In this document: in pieces, positions 36,587 through 44,352 of the stretch
Numbering within the stretch: position 1 is the first letter of the stretch
Layout of the letters: each line of letters opens with the position of its first letter
Origin: Fusibacter sp963666805
GTDB lineage: Bacteria; Bacillota; Clostridia; Peptostreptococcales; Acidaminobacteraceae
Length of the DNA stretch: 64,000 nt
Direction: 5' to 3'
Assembly: GCA_963666805.2 (NCBI GenBank)
Contig: CAXXWR010000007.1
Location: forward strand, 248,001 to 312,000
The notes under the pieces: generated by a model
The model's database searches: none
Seen by the model: the letters and a program-made list of their open reading frames with translations, nothing else
What the model was told of the DNA's origin: nothing
Made by a program: the position numbers and the translations under genes

Positions 36587-36937
36587 TTAATTAGTCTCGT
36601 CAGGACTCATGATACAGATTGATTGTTCTGCTTTAAGTAAATGCTTTAACGCTTGCTCTATCCTAGCATCGGTTACAATAATAGAAGCCTTTTCTTTTTC
36701 AGCTATATGAATGAGTTTATTGGCCATGTAAAGTTTTAGTTCATCAGCATTAAGATGATGCTCAATACAATACACTTTTTTAGCCCCTACCACCATAGCT
36801 GCGTTAGCTAAAAGTGGCGTGTCCTCTTTTATAAAATTCACCGCAATGATTTCATGATCATTATGAGACTCTATCCATTGATGTGCTTGTGAATTAACAA
36901 CTTCTTCACTATAAGAAACAATCATTTTATGTGTCAT
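36587..36937 (-). CDS. Small hypothetical protein, ETF-domain-like, upstream of carAB
   Basis: A 116-residue soluble protein. The middle part (ANAAMVVGAKKVYCIEH, then LYMANKLIHIAEKEKASIIVTDA) resembles in pattern the nucleotide-binding N-terminal fold of electron-transfer flavoprotein subunits, but it is far too short to be EtfA or EtfB and lacks the FAD domain. No firm family match. It lies immediately upstream of carA on the same strand, with one promoter (36963-36991) before it and no terminator between, so it is probably the first gene of the carAB transcript. The link to pyrimidine supply is positional. Confidence 0.7.
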   Translation of the reverse strand: MTHKMIVSYSEEVVNSQAHQWIESHNDHEIIAVNFIKEDTPLLANAAMVVGAKKVYCIEHHLNADELKLYMANKLIHIAEKEKASIIVTDARIEQALKHLLKAEQSICIMSPDETN

Positions 36938-36962
36938 GTTAATCCCTCCATTTCTTTAAGTA

Positions 36963-36991
36963 ATTATACATAACAATTCATAACTATTCAA
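36963..36991 (-). promoter_or_regulatory. Promoter of the small ETF-like gene and carAB
   Basis: Minus strand: TTGAAT and TATAAT separated by 17 bases, about 25 bases before the start of the 116-residue gene. No PyrR-type loop was found between this promoter and carA. Confidence 0.7.
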
Positions 36992-37282
36992 TGCTTTTTA
37001 CAACTTTTTTTATATTTTTTGTCCTTTTGCATAAAAAACTGATTATTAAAAATTAGTTTTAGGATTTTTACACATCAAAAAGCAGAAAAATCGAACAAAA
37101 TCATTGTTTTTTTGCAAAAAATCCGTTTTATTTAAATTTGCTCTTGTATTTTTTTCAATCTTGTTTATAATAAAAAAGGTTAAGCACATCGAAATGATTT
37201 TGGCTGACCACTAAAAATGATCTATATTTAACCGACAAAACTTATTTTTATACGTTTTTGTGAATTTTATTTCATAAAAGCC

Positions 37283-37310
37283 TTGTATTTATAGGCTAAT
37301 ATGTTACAAT
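37283..37310 (+). promoter_or_regulatory. Promoter of the CarA-like small gene
   Basis: TTGTAT and TACAAT separated by 16 bases, about 87 bases before the ATG, leaving room for the RNA loop below. Confidence 0.6.
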
Positions 37311-37350
37311 AATAAAAACATATTTATACAAGAACGTGAATAAAAATAAG

Positions 37351-37376
37351 GAGCTATTAATTTTGCCCCGTGAGGT
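37351..37376 (+). promoter_or_regulatory. PyrR-loop-like RNA element before the CarA-like gene
   Basis: The leader has TGCC / GGTA closing the hexaloop CCGTGA, extended below by ATTT / AGAT with one bulged A. The loop fits CNGNGA of the PyrR-binding consensus, and the stem differs from the uraA site (GGTC / GGCT) in a way that keeps base pairing. The GAGGAGG ribosome-binding site begins a few bases downstream, so a bound protein could block translation. The match is imperfect outside the loop. Confidence 0.5.
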
Positions 37377-37396
37377 AAAGATAAGAGGAGGTCAAT

Positions 37397-37663
37397 ATGA
37401 AAACGTATTTATTACTTGAAGATGGCACAACTTATGATATGCCAGCCAACCCTGTTAATGGTAACTTATTAGGAACCATTATACTCAACCAAGACAAATT
37501 AGTCATGACATGCAGCGACACAGGCAATCACATTGATATGCCAGTAGATCCATCACTATTAAGTCATGAGTTGTCTGCTCATCATCCTTTACTTGGAAAA
37601 GTAATTACAGATGAATTACCTATTGATTATCATATTTATGATTTAAAGACAGTCATTATCTAA
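37397..37663 (+). CDS. CarA N-terminus-like mini-protein (88 residues)
   Basis: An 88-residue soluble protein that resembles the first part of CarA encoded on the other strand nearby. Residues 1-31 align without gaps: MKTYLLLEDGT against MKGYLILEDGT, then G22, G26 and N31 in the same places; later DPS and PLLG keep the 13-residue spacing of DPS and PLIG in CarA. The conserved TGMTGYEEI segment and the whole glutaminase domain are missing, so it cannot be an enzyme of that kind. Good GAGGAGG and start. It may be a truncated, diverged duplicate with a regulatory role, or a relic that is still expressed. A terminator follows. Confidence 0.75.
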   Translation: MKTYLLLEDGTTYDMPANPVNGNLLGTIILNQDKLVMTCSDTGNHIDMPVDPSLLSHELSAHHPLLGKVITDELPIDYHIYDLKTVII

Positions 37664-37713
37664 AAGGTTCTATTAAAGAAATGATTAGGTCTTAAAAAGA
37701 ATACGTCCTATAC

Positions 37714-37739
37714 GAGCGACCAAGTGTCGCTCTTTTTTT
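37714..37739 (+). terminator. Rho-independent terminator after the CarA-like gene
   Basis: GAGCGAC / GTCGCTC with a 5-base loop and seven T. Confidence 0.9.
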
Positions 37740-37828
37740 GTCTCTTCTCTCACGCTCTTAAGTTGCATATCTGAACCATAATGACTATAATAGCAATAGT
37801 TATTATGAATCTGATGTCTGGAGGCTTT

Positions 37829-38515
37829 ATGAAAATATGTTTTGAACACCCTGATTTCATTATTGTAGAAAAACCCCAAGGTATGCCCGTACAATCTAAA
37901 CACGGTTACAAAGAATCGCTCCTATCCAAATTAGATTCTTATTTCGAATTCGCATTAGGCATTGAAGATCCTTTTTTAGGTATGGTGCATCGTTTAGATC
38001 AACCGACTGGCGGTCTCATTATCATTGCTCGAACACCCGCCGCTCTTAAAAAATTCAATCAAATGATTCAAAAACATGAGATTCATAAACAATACCTGGC
38101 ACTTGTAGAAGGACAAGTTACACCTCCATCCAATCGCTTGGTCCATTATCTCTTAGCCCATCAGAAGGAGAATATTGTAACCTGTTATGATACGCCTGAT
38201 TTAAATCAAAAAAAACATTGTAAAAAGGCGATTTTGAACTATCAAGTACTGGATCAGGTCAATGAAAAGCAAGTTCTAACACATGACCTCGAACTTACAA
38301 CTAGCTTGCTCCAAGTTACCTTAGAAACAGGTAGACAACATCAAATACGCTCTCAACTCTCTCATATAGGCCACCCCATTGTTGGTGATATGAAATACGG
38401 TAGTCAGTATCCCAAATTGCCTCTTCATCTTTGGGCAGCTCAACTCGATTTTATGTATAAAGGACAATTTTATCAATTCAAATCACAGCCAAGCTTTTTA
38501 AATCATTTGAAATAA
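37829..38515 (+). CDS. RluA-family pseudouridine synthase
   Basis: A 228-residue RNA-modifying enzyme. It has the catalytic motif HRLDQPTGG (aspartate conserved; the usual TSG is TGG) and the C-terminal LETGRQHQIRSQLSHIGHPIVGD. The N-terminal S4 domain of RluB/RluD types is missing, so it is of the shorter RluA/TruC-like kind. The target uridine is not predictable. The start at 37829 follows GGAGG; 16 codons upstream are open but lack a site. Confidence 0.9.
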   Translation: MKICFEHPDFIIVEKPQGMPVQSKHGYKESLLSKLDSYFEFALGIEDPFLGMVHRLDQPTGGLIIIARTPAALKKFNQMIQKHEIHKQYLALVEGQVTPPSNRLVHYLLAHQKENIVTCYDTPDLNQKKHCKKAILNYQVLDQVNEKQVLTHDLELTTSLLQVTLETGRQHQIRSQLSHIGHPIVGDMKYGSQYPKLPLHLWAAQLDFMYKGQFYQFKSQPSFLNHLK

Positions 38516-38549
38516 GTGACATTTATTCGATCTTATGAAAGAGGTTCAC

Positions 38550-38596
38550 ATTGAATAGGGGTGTATATTTTAATAAAATATACACCCCTATTCAAT
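38550..38596. terminator. Long perfect inverted repeat between convergent genes
   Basis: A 23-bp perfect inverted repeat (left arm 38550-38572, right arm 38574-38596) with one central base. It lies 35 bases past the pseudouridine synthase stop and 20 bases past the thioesterase stop. Neither side has a good T-run, yet its location suits a two-way terminator. Confidence 0.65.
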
Positions 38597-38615
38597 ATTT
38601 AAAGCCTTTTATACA

Positions 38616-39035
38616 TTATTCTTGTATATTAGCAAAACATCTCTTTTCAGCCACATTAATGACACCCTTATAAGGCGCAATCACGCGTCTGTGGAAACCT
38701 GATGCAATGAGGCCAAATTCATCAAATGCTTCCACCTTAAAATCATATTGATACTGGGCTTTATGGACAAGTGACGCCTTTATACTCACTACGCTACCTT
38801 GAATGCTAGGCTTAATATGTTCTACTTCAAATTGGCTTCCCAACGAAACAAAACCTTCCACCAATGGTGTATCTAAAAATTGAACGCATGTTTCAATCAT
38901 CAAATCACTCAATCGTGCTGTTGAAAGCAGCGTCTCCGTTCCACCGCTCCCATAATGCAAAGTTGTATCTTCCCATTCAATCTTCTTTTGTATAGAATAC
39001 GTATCCCCTATAGTTAATGGGTTTAATGTTTTCAT
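38616..39035 (-). CDS. Hot-dog thioesterase, FlK-like
   Basis: A 139-residue single hot-dog-fold protein of the thioesterase group that includes fluoroacetyl-CoA thioesterase FlK. The order T-x-LLSTARLSDLMIETCVQFLD, then GFVSLGSQFEVEHIKP and a C-terminal strand ending ASGFHRRVI is typical. The start at 39035 follows AAGGAGTG; nine more codons upstream lack a site. Substrate unknown; fluoroacetyl-CoA should not be assumed. Confidence 0.78.
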   Translation of the reverse strand: MKTLNPLTIGDTYSIQKKIEWEDTTLHYGSGGTETLLSTARLSDLMIETCVQFLDTPLVEGFVSLGSQFEVEHIKPSIQGSVVSIKASLVHKAQYQYDFKVEAFDEFGLIASGFHRRVIAPYKGVINVAEKRCFANIQE

Positions 39036-39239
39036 AGAATCACTCCTTTGATTTAATGTCATTTGTTCCCTTTATTTTATTCCTATTTCATTTTCTCTTT
39101 TATCATCAACCTATTGCGGTGTGCCTATCACGCCCTCAAAAGACCTTAACTGTCTATATCTTAAACTGATTTCCTAGGAAATAATAGCCCTTACAGAGAA
39201 TCTTAATAAGGTCTTCACAATCTTTTAGAAAAATTTTAT

Positions 39240-39272
39240 AAAAAAATAACTCTCATTAAAATGAGAGTTATT
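39240..39272 (-). terminator. Rho-independent terminator after ilvE
   Basis: AATAACTCTCATT / AATGAGAGTTATT, then TTTTTTT on the minus strand. Confidence 0.9.
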
Positions 39273-39304
39273 CCTTATCCTATTACGTATGAATTATGCT
39301 TACT

Positions 39305-40339
39305 TTATTCAGGTATTTTAACTAACCAACCTTCTGGTGCTTCAACTTCTCCAAATTGAATCCCTACTAAAGTATCATAAAGTTTTTTAGTCACTGGACC
39401 GACTTCTGTTTCGCTGTGGAATACATGAAGATTTCCCTTATACTGAATACCTCCGATCGGTGTAATCACCGCCGCTGTTCCACAAGCACCTGCTTCTTTG
39501 AACTCATCAATTGCATCAATAGGACAATCTCTTTGTTCAACAGGCATATTTAAGTAATGCTCAGCTAAATGTAATAAAGAAAACTTCGTTATACTTGGTA
39601 AAATAGAAGGTGAAGCAGGTGTCACAAATTTATCATCTTTAGTAATACCAAAGAAGTTTGCTGCGCCGACTTCTTCAATTTTAGTATGTGTTGCAGGATC
39701 AAGATAAATACAATCTGCAAATCCTTTTTCAGCCGCCTTTTGATGTGGCATTAAACTCCCTGCATAATTTCCACCTACTTTTGCAGCGCCCGTTCCATAA
39801 GGTGCAGCACGGTCAAAATCTGCAATGGTGAAATTAACAGGTGATAATCCCCCTTTAAAATAAGGGCCTACTGGCATACAAAATACGCCAAAGATGTATT
39901 CGGGTGCTGGTTTAACACCGATATTATTGCCTACACCGATTACAAATGGTCTAAGGTACAATGTCGCTCCCGTACCATAAGGTGGTACAAAGTGTTCATT
40001 GGCTTTAACCACTTGTACACAAGCATCAATAAATTTCTCTACTGGCACTTCTGGCATCAATACTCTTTGACAACTGTTAATCATGCGCTTTGCATTTTCA
40101 TCTGGTCTGAATAATTGGATACCACCATCTTTTGTACTGTATGCTTTTAATCCTTCAAAACATTCCTGTCCATAATGAAGTGCCGTTGATGCCTCACTAA
40201 TATTCAACATATTGTCTTCTACCAGTTTACCATCATCCCACTTGCCATCTTTCCAAACAGAAATATAGCGCCAATCTGTTTTAATATAACTAAAACCGAG
40301 TTCGCTCCAATTAATATCTACTTTTTGCTTTTTACTCAT
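39305..40339 (-). CDS. ilvE: Branched-chain amino acid aminotransferase
   Basis: A 344-residue fold-type-IV PLP aminotransferase of the eukaryote-like/BCAT group (long form). Visible: LHYGQECFEGLKAY, RPDENAKRM, the PLP lysine in AAKVGGNYAGSL, and EEVGAANFFG plus CGTAAVITPIGG in the cofactor pocket. It transaminates leucine, isoleucine and valine. The start at 40339 (MSKKQKV) has AAGGGG upstream; the ATG seven codons earlier has none. Monocistronic; I see no T-box in the roughly 160 bases before it. Confidence 0.95.
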   Translation of the reverse strand: MSKKQKVDINWSELGFSYIKTDWRYISVWKDGKWDDGKLVEDNMLNISEASTALHYGQECFEGLKAYSTKDGGIQLFRPDENAKRMINSCQRVLMPEVPVEKFIDACVQVVKANEHFVPPYGTGATLYLRPFVIGVGNNIGVKPAPEYIFGVFCMPVGPYFKGGLSPVNFTIADFDRAAPYGTGAAKVGGNYAGSLMPHQKAAEKGFADCIYLDPATHTKIEEVGAANFFGITKDDKFVTPASPSILPSITKFSLLHLAEHYLNMPVEQRDCPIDAIDEFKEAGACGTAAVITPIGGIQYKGNLHVFHSETEVGPVTKKLYDTLVGIQFGEVEAPEGWLVKIPE

Positions 40340-40524
40340 CTTCCAAGCCCCTTTCGTCATAATGATGATCTTGGAAAAAGGTTACCCAAAAACATTATAC
40401 CTCAATAAGCCTATTTTTGTCATGTTTTATTGAGTGCTTTCTCAAAAAATTTGCTTTACTTTCCTTGGATAACTTTCTTTTTACCGACTGTCTAATCACC
40501 ACTTATATCGCAATGATCGAACAC

Positions 40525-41643
40525 TTATAAATCGTTGTACACTTTCTTTATGCGTGCTTTCATTTGATGTCTAGATTGATTAGGGCGCTTCTTTTTATGC
40601 TTAAGTTTCTCTGCATTTTCTCGTTTCTTATTTAGATATGCCATTTCTCTTTTCAGTTTCTGATAGCGTTCATATCTCTCAACTGATAAGTCACCCTTTT
40701 CAATGGCTTCAGTAACAGCACATCCTTTTTCCCCTTGGTGTGAACAATTATTATAGTAACATTTCGATTCAAGCGTTACTATTTCTTCAAAATTTTCAGA
40801 TAAACTCTCTGTGTCACACCACAAGCCAACTTCTCTGATACCAGGGGTATCAATGATGCAGCCCCCCTGATCTGTAAAGAGCAGTTTAGCACCAGTCGTC
40901 GTATGACGTCCTTTGCTCCATTTTTCGTTTGTTTCGGAAACACGCTGTGTTTCTTGATTCAACAGGACATTGGTAATTGACGATTTTCCAACACCAGATG
41001 AACCTAAAAAGACACCTGTTTTTCCCTCTTTCAGATAATGCTTCACCTGTAAAATGCCCTCATCATCGCTGTTGACTACACTGGTCAAAATAATAGGAAC
41101 ACCCATAGCGACAGATTCTGTAAGAGCCATCTTGTGATCAATATCATGACACAAGTCCTTCTTGCTTAAAATAATAATAGGAAGAGCACCGCTATTGTAA
41201 GCCAAAACCAAATAGCGTTCAATTCTTTTCTCATTAAAATTGCCATCTAATCCTGTGACAATAAAGCAATAATCAATATTACTTGCTAGAACTTGTTCTT
41301 GAGTCGTTGTTGACCCCGATTCAGTGATTGCTTTTTTTCCACCTGTGCTTTTTTGTTGCCTCACAAAAGCCGAATAGCGTGGGATAAGTTTTTCAATAAT
41401 GCCAGCATCCGGATTGACATAGACCCAATCGCCTACTGCTGGATAATCACGATTTCCTTCTGCAAGATGCATAAACTTTCCCGAGAGTTGAGCCTGAATC
41501 ACTTGCTTTTCCATTTGTACTTCAAAAAAACCACGATTCTTATAACAGACACGTCCAAGTCCCTCTCGCTCTTTTTCCGATGAAAGACATTGAAGCGCCG
41601 CTTCTTCTATTTGAGTGTTATAACCATACTGATTAATATTCAT
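40525..41643 (-). CDS. rsgA: Ribosome small subunit-dependent GTPase RsgA
   Basis: Circularly permuted GTPase, 372 residues, which helps finish the 30S subunit. N-terminal OB domain, then the G motifs in permuted order: LSKKDL (G4), GSSGVGKSSI (G1), DTPGIREV (G3). The C-terminal zinc finger is C-x4-C-x-H-x5-C (CYYNNCSHQGEKGC), followed by a lysine-rich tail. The N-terminus is slightly longer than the common form. AAAGGAG before the ATG. A long leader separates it from a strong promoter at 41855-41883. Confidence 0.93.
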   Translation of the reverse strand: MNINQYGYNTQIEEAALQCLSSEKEREGLGRVCYKNRGFFEVQMEKQVIQAQLSGKFMHLAEGNRDYPAVGDWVYVNPDAGIIEKLIPRYSAFVRQQKSTGGKKAITESGSTTTQEQVLASNIDYCFIVTGLDGNFNEKRIERYLVLAYNSGALPIIILSKKDLCHDIDHKMALTESVAMGVPIILTSVVNSDDEGILQVKHYLKEGKTGVFLGSSGVGKSSITNVLLNQETQRVSETNEKWSKGRHTTTGAKLLFTDQGGCIIDTPGIREVGLWCDTESLSENFEEIVTLESKCYYNNCSHQGEKGCAVTEAIEKGDLSVERYERYQKLKREMAYLNKKRENAEKLKHKKKRPNQSRHQMKARIKKVYNDL

Positions 41644-41854
41644 TGATACTCCTTTTAATTATACGGGACGTTTTTTGTCCCTGTTCTTATAAAATAATAC
41701 GCGATCTCTCGCGCCATAATTAAAAGAAAGCTATCGAAAGGTAAAGTTAGGCAAAAGCCTATTCAATATTTAATTGTCCCTATAAACCTCACTTAATACA
41801 ATTCTCATTATTGAACTCTCCTTTCTTCATCATGAATATGATTCTTACACCGTA
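41644..41854 (-). promoter_or_regulatory. Structured leader of rsgA
   Basis: About 200 bases between promoter and start. Seen on the minus strand: a 12-codon mini-frame with GAAAGGAG (41770-41808), hairpin TAGGC / GCCTA, a GCG-rich hairpin near 41700, and GGGAC / GTCCC just before the ribosome-binding site. I cannot match this to a known riboswitch. Confidence 0.45.
41770..41808 (-). CDS. Possible leader peptide (12 residues)
   Basis: ATG after GAAAGGAG, then MRIVLSEVYRDN and stop, inside the rsgA leader. The good ribosome-binding site is the only support; at this length chance is a real alternative. It could act as a translated upstream element. Confidence 0.3.
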   Translation of the reverse strand: MRIVLSEVYRDN

Positions 41855-41883
41855 AGTATAGAGGATATGGAGACAAATGTCAA
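41851..41883 (-). promoter_or_regulatory. Strong promoter of rsgA with adjacent dyad
   Basis: Minus strand: TTGACA and TATACT at 17-base spacing, a near-consensus promoter. Directly after the -10 comes the dyad CTTAC-ggt-GTAAG, suited to a repressor near the transcription start. Confidence 0.7.
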
Positions 41884-41932
41884 GATATCCTCCTTAAATC
41901 TCACTCTTATTGCTGTCCAGTCACTTTCAACG

Positions 41933-42349
41933 CTATATTCGTTCAATTTTAAGACCATCTGGTCCATTAATAATACATTCACAGCTTCTCGAAACAACCC
42001 ATCCTACCAATCCAAAGGAAGCAGTAATCACATAGTAGTGAAATTGTGCTTTTTCAAAAAGTTCATAGAGGGCTTCCATACTATTATACTGACATGGCCA
42101 TCCAAAAGACTTTTTATCTCTTAATAACCGTTTATTGTCCGTAAAAAAATCAATATTAGGTCGCTCTTCAATATCCAAAAGTATACTTTTAGGAAGTTGA
42201 TTTTCAAAATGATAAGTAAAAAGGCCTTCAAATTCAATCATATTTTCTTCATCGCCTTCACTTCTTTTAATTTCCGTTTTAATCGAAAGTTTTTTATTAC
42301 TAAAATCAACTTCATAAGAAATAATTTCATTATCATGAATATGTGCCAT
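41933..42349 (-). CDS. Hypothetical protein, 138 residues
   Basis: Soluble, acidic protein that begins MAHIHDNEIISYEVDF and ends with a short hydrophobic stretch ITASFGLVGWVVSR and GPDGLKIERI. It looks like a beta-rich fold. I do not recognise the family; its size and style recall small immunity-like or DUF proteins, but nothing supports that directly. It is followed at some distance by rsgA and preceded by the GNAT gene, all on the minus strand. Confidence 0.65.
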   Translation of the reverse strand: MAHIHDNEIISYEVDFSNKKLSIKTEIKRSEGDEENMIEFEGLFTYHFENQLPKSILLDIEERPNIDFFTDNKRLLRDKKSFGWPCQYNSMEALYELFEKAQFHYYVITASFGLVGWVVSRSCECIINGPDGLKIERI

Positions 42350-42446
42350 TACTTGGATCCTCCTCGCATTTTCGTCTCAAGTCTTGCCAATGAATTAACT
42401 TATCACTTCTTTTACCCTAAAAAATGAGCTTCACACGCTTGTCTAT

Positions 42447-42890
42447 TCATGTATTTGAACAAAAGGGGTCCTTATCAGCCTCATAATAATACTCCAGCTC
42501 ATATGAACCATATTTTTCACTTGTTTTCTTAAAACCCATTTTACTATAAAGGGCCAATGCTGGTTTTTTATTCATATCCACATGAATAAAAATGCTTCTA
42601 CAACCTTTTCTTTCCCAATAGTCAAAAACCGTTTGAATGAGATGGGTTCCAATCCCTCTTCTCTGATAATCACGATGTGTTGCTAACACAGAAATATAAG
42701 GTTTGCCATTTGAGATAAAAGAAATAACAAACCCCACTACTTGGCTGTCAATAAGTGCAATCCAGCTTGACTGGTCTGTGTATTGAGGAGTTTTGTACCA
42801 ATTAGCAGGCCAAGGAACCTGATTAAAACTGCTCGCATAAACTTGGGGAATTTGATTATAATAGGCTTTGCTAATCGGCTGAATGGTCAT
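42447..42890 (-). CDS. GNAT N-acetyltransferase
   Basis: A 147-residue acetyltransferase. The acetyl-CoA loop is HRDYQRRGIGTHLIQTVFDYW (motif A, R/Q-x-x-G-I/G), preceded by VVGFVISFISNGKPYISVLATH and followed by FIHVDMNKKPALALYSKMGFKKT. AGGAGG before the ATG. Substrate unknown. It lies 28 bases past the DUF4491 gene, perhaps in one transcript. Confidence 0.88.
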   Translation of the reverse strand: MTIQPISKAYYNQIPQVYASSFNQVPWPANWYKTPQYTDQSSWIALIDSQVVGFVISFISNGKPYISVLATHRDYQRRGIGTHLIQTVFDYWERKGCRSIFIHVDMNKKPALALYSKMGFKKTSEKYGSYELEYYYEADKDPFCSNT

Positions 42891-42917
42891 CTATGTCCTC
42901 CTAACAGAACAGTCTCA

Positions 42918-43208
42918 TCAATGCTTGTCTTTATTGGGGTTAGCGGGAAACCAACCTTTCGCGACGCGTTCTTCTTGTTCAATTAATTCATGAATTGCCC
43001 AAAGGCTTGTAAAACCAGCGATTCCCAAAATAGTAGATGCCATGAGTTGGTGAACAAATATTGAAATAACAATAAACACAATCCCCACGCCTAGAAAAAC
43101 AGGCCATACTTTTTTACCAAAATAATACTCTGTTTTTATCACAATAGGATGACTAATGCCAATAATTAAAAATGCTACCAATCCGATTATTAAACCACTA
43201 AAATTCAT
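42918..43208 (-). CDS. DUF4491 family membrane protein
   Basis: A 96-residue membrane protein with three predicted helices and the family C-terminus ERVAKGWFPANP. The N-terminus opens NFSGLIIGLVAFLIIGISHPIVIKTEYYFG in style. DUF4491 proteins have no known role. The start is the ATG at 43208 after GAGGAGG; a TTG two codons earlier touches that site. Confidence 0.82.
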   Translation of the reverse strand: MNFSGLIIGLVAFLIIGISHPIVIKTEYYFGKKVWPVFLGVGIVFIVISIFVHQLMASTILGIAGFTSLWAIHELIEQEERVAKGWFPANPNKDKH

Positions 43209-43253
43209 ACTCAATCCTCCTCAAATCCCTTTTTCAAGTCCCCTTTGTATTTA

Positions 43254-43742
43254 TTATTGACTCACCACCATCACTTTTGCTTTAACGACCCTTATTAAGT
43301 CTTCTGGCTTTATTTGAATTTGCATGCCAATTTTTCCCCCACTAATTAGGACAAAGGGCAATTGAAGAGCTGCCTCATCAATAACAGTTATCCATTCCTT
43401 TTTCATACCAATGGGAGAACACCCTCCTCTAACGTATCCTGTTAAAGGCAAGAGTTCTTTCACCTGAATTAACTCAATCTTTTTTTCACACACTGCTTTT
43501 GCTGCATCCTTCAGATTTAGTTCCTTTTGGACCGGAATAACAAAGACATAGTGTTCTTTTGAATGGCCTACTGTTACTAATGTTTTAAAGACTTGATCCG
43601 GATTTTGTCCAGTTTTTTGAGCTACTGACATACCGTCTATATGACCATCACTTGCCTCATAGGTATGCATTTCATATGCTATACCTTCTTGATCTAAAAT
43701 ACGCATGGCATTGGTTTTCTTCATTTTTTTCGATTTACTCAT
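43254..43742 (-). CDS. ybaK: YbaK/EbsC-type Cys-tRNA(Pro) deacylase
   Basis: A 162-residue single-domain editing enzyme that removes cysteine wrongly loaded on proline tRNA. It contains the conserved lysine region QVFKTLV, VRGGCSPIGMKK and ISGGKIGMQIQI at the C-terminus. The length is right for bacterial YbaK. GAGGA before the ATG. Stand-alone, as is usual. Confidence 0.92.
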   Translation of the reverse strand: MSKSKKMKKTNAMRILDQEGIAYEMHTYEASDGHIDGMSVAQKTGQNPDQVFKTLVTVGHSKEHYVFVIPVQKELNLKDAAKAVCEKKIELIQVKELLPLTGYVRGGCSPIGMKKEWITVIDEAALQLPFVLISGGKIGMQIQIKPEDLIRVVKAKVMVVSQ

Positions 43743-43830
43743 TTTAATATCCTCAAATGGCTTATTCTCATTAAGGGTTTTTATCGGTGCTTTTTACGTT
43801 TTTTACGTTTAAACATCTCATCTATACATG

Positions 43831-44352
43831 CTAACGTCTAATTGATCCATAAGCTTGATTCATTTGAAAAATCATATCAATAAACTCATGATAGTAAGGA
43901 ATAAAAATACCCCTATCAATCATTTCATGAATTTCTGACTGACTTGCCCATTTCACTGCTTGAACTTCTTCAGCTTGCAAAATGAGTTCATCACATTTGG
44001 GTGCTTTAAACACAATATAGTAGTCATCAAATCCCTGTTCAAAGTTAACTGTAAAAAAGGGTCTAATGGCAGAAAAATCATATTTAAGACCAATTTCTTC
44101 ATATAATTCTCGCTCTGCTGCTTGTTGGCTAGTTTCACCTACAAGGGCACTACCGCCAACGGTTAAATCCCATAAATTGGACCATCCTTCCTTAAAGGGT
44201 TGTCTTTGCTGGATAAGCATTTCTTTATTCGCATTGAGAATAATCACATGGACAACGAGATGATAGCCTTCCTCTGGCATGGGTTTACCTCTTTCAATCA
44301 CTCGGCCTGTTTTTACTCGATCTTTAGTGTAAAGATCCCATTGTTCGCTCAT
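43831..44352 (-). CDS. Nudix hydrolase, IDI-like group
   Basis: A 173-residue Nudix protein. The box reads G-x5-E-x7-REL-x-EE-x-GL (GSALVGETSQQAAERELYEEIGL within one run), and the flanking layout (LLIQQR, WDLTVGGS) is like the isopentenyl-diphosphate isomerase-type Nudix enzymes (COG1443). Isomerase function is not implied. It starts exactly where the upstream oxidoreductase stops (TAG then ATG), so the two are coupled. Confidence 0.88.
   Translation of the reverse strand: MSEQWDLYTKDRVKTGRVIERGKPMPEEGYHLVVHVIILNANKEMLIQQRQPFKEGWSNLWDLTVGGSALVGETSQQAAERELYEEIGLKYDFSAIRPFFTVNFEQGFDDYYIVFKAPKCDELILQAEEVQAVKWASQSEIHEMIDRGIFIPYYHEFIDMIFQMNQAYGSIRR

Larger units (their letters stand above)
36938..37396. 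other. Intergenic region between the carAB unit and the CarA-like gene
   Basis: About 460 very AT-rich bases. It holds the minus-strand promoter of the ETF-like/carAB unit (36963-36991), a plus-strand promoter (37283-37310) and the PyrR-like loop (37358-37380). Between about 37000 and 37280 I see no convincing gene; TTGTTTATAAT-like bases near 37160 could be another promoter. Confidence 0.6.

Noticed and set aside
36551..37000. PyrR loop before carA
   Set aside because: No GTGAGG-type loop on the minus strand from the promoter to carA.
40340..40524. T-box before ilvE
   Set aside because: No specifier stem, no T-box sequence (TGGNACC) and no terminator seen in the short gap.
41690..41770. 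Cyclic di-GMP or preQ1 riboswitch in the rsgA leader
   Set aside because: GCAAAAGCC-like bases look similar at first, but the conserved core of either class is not present.
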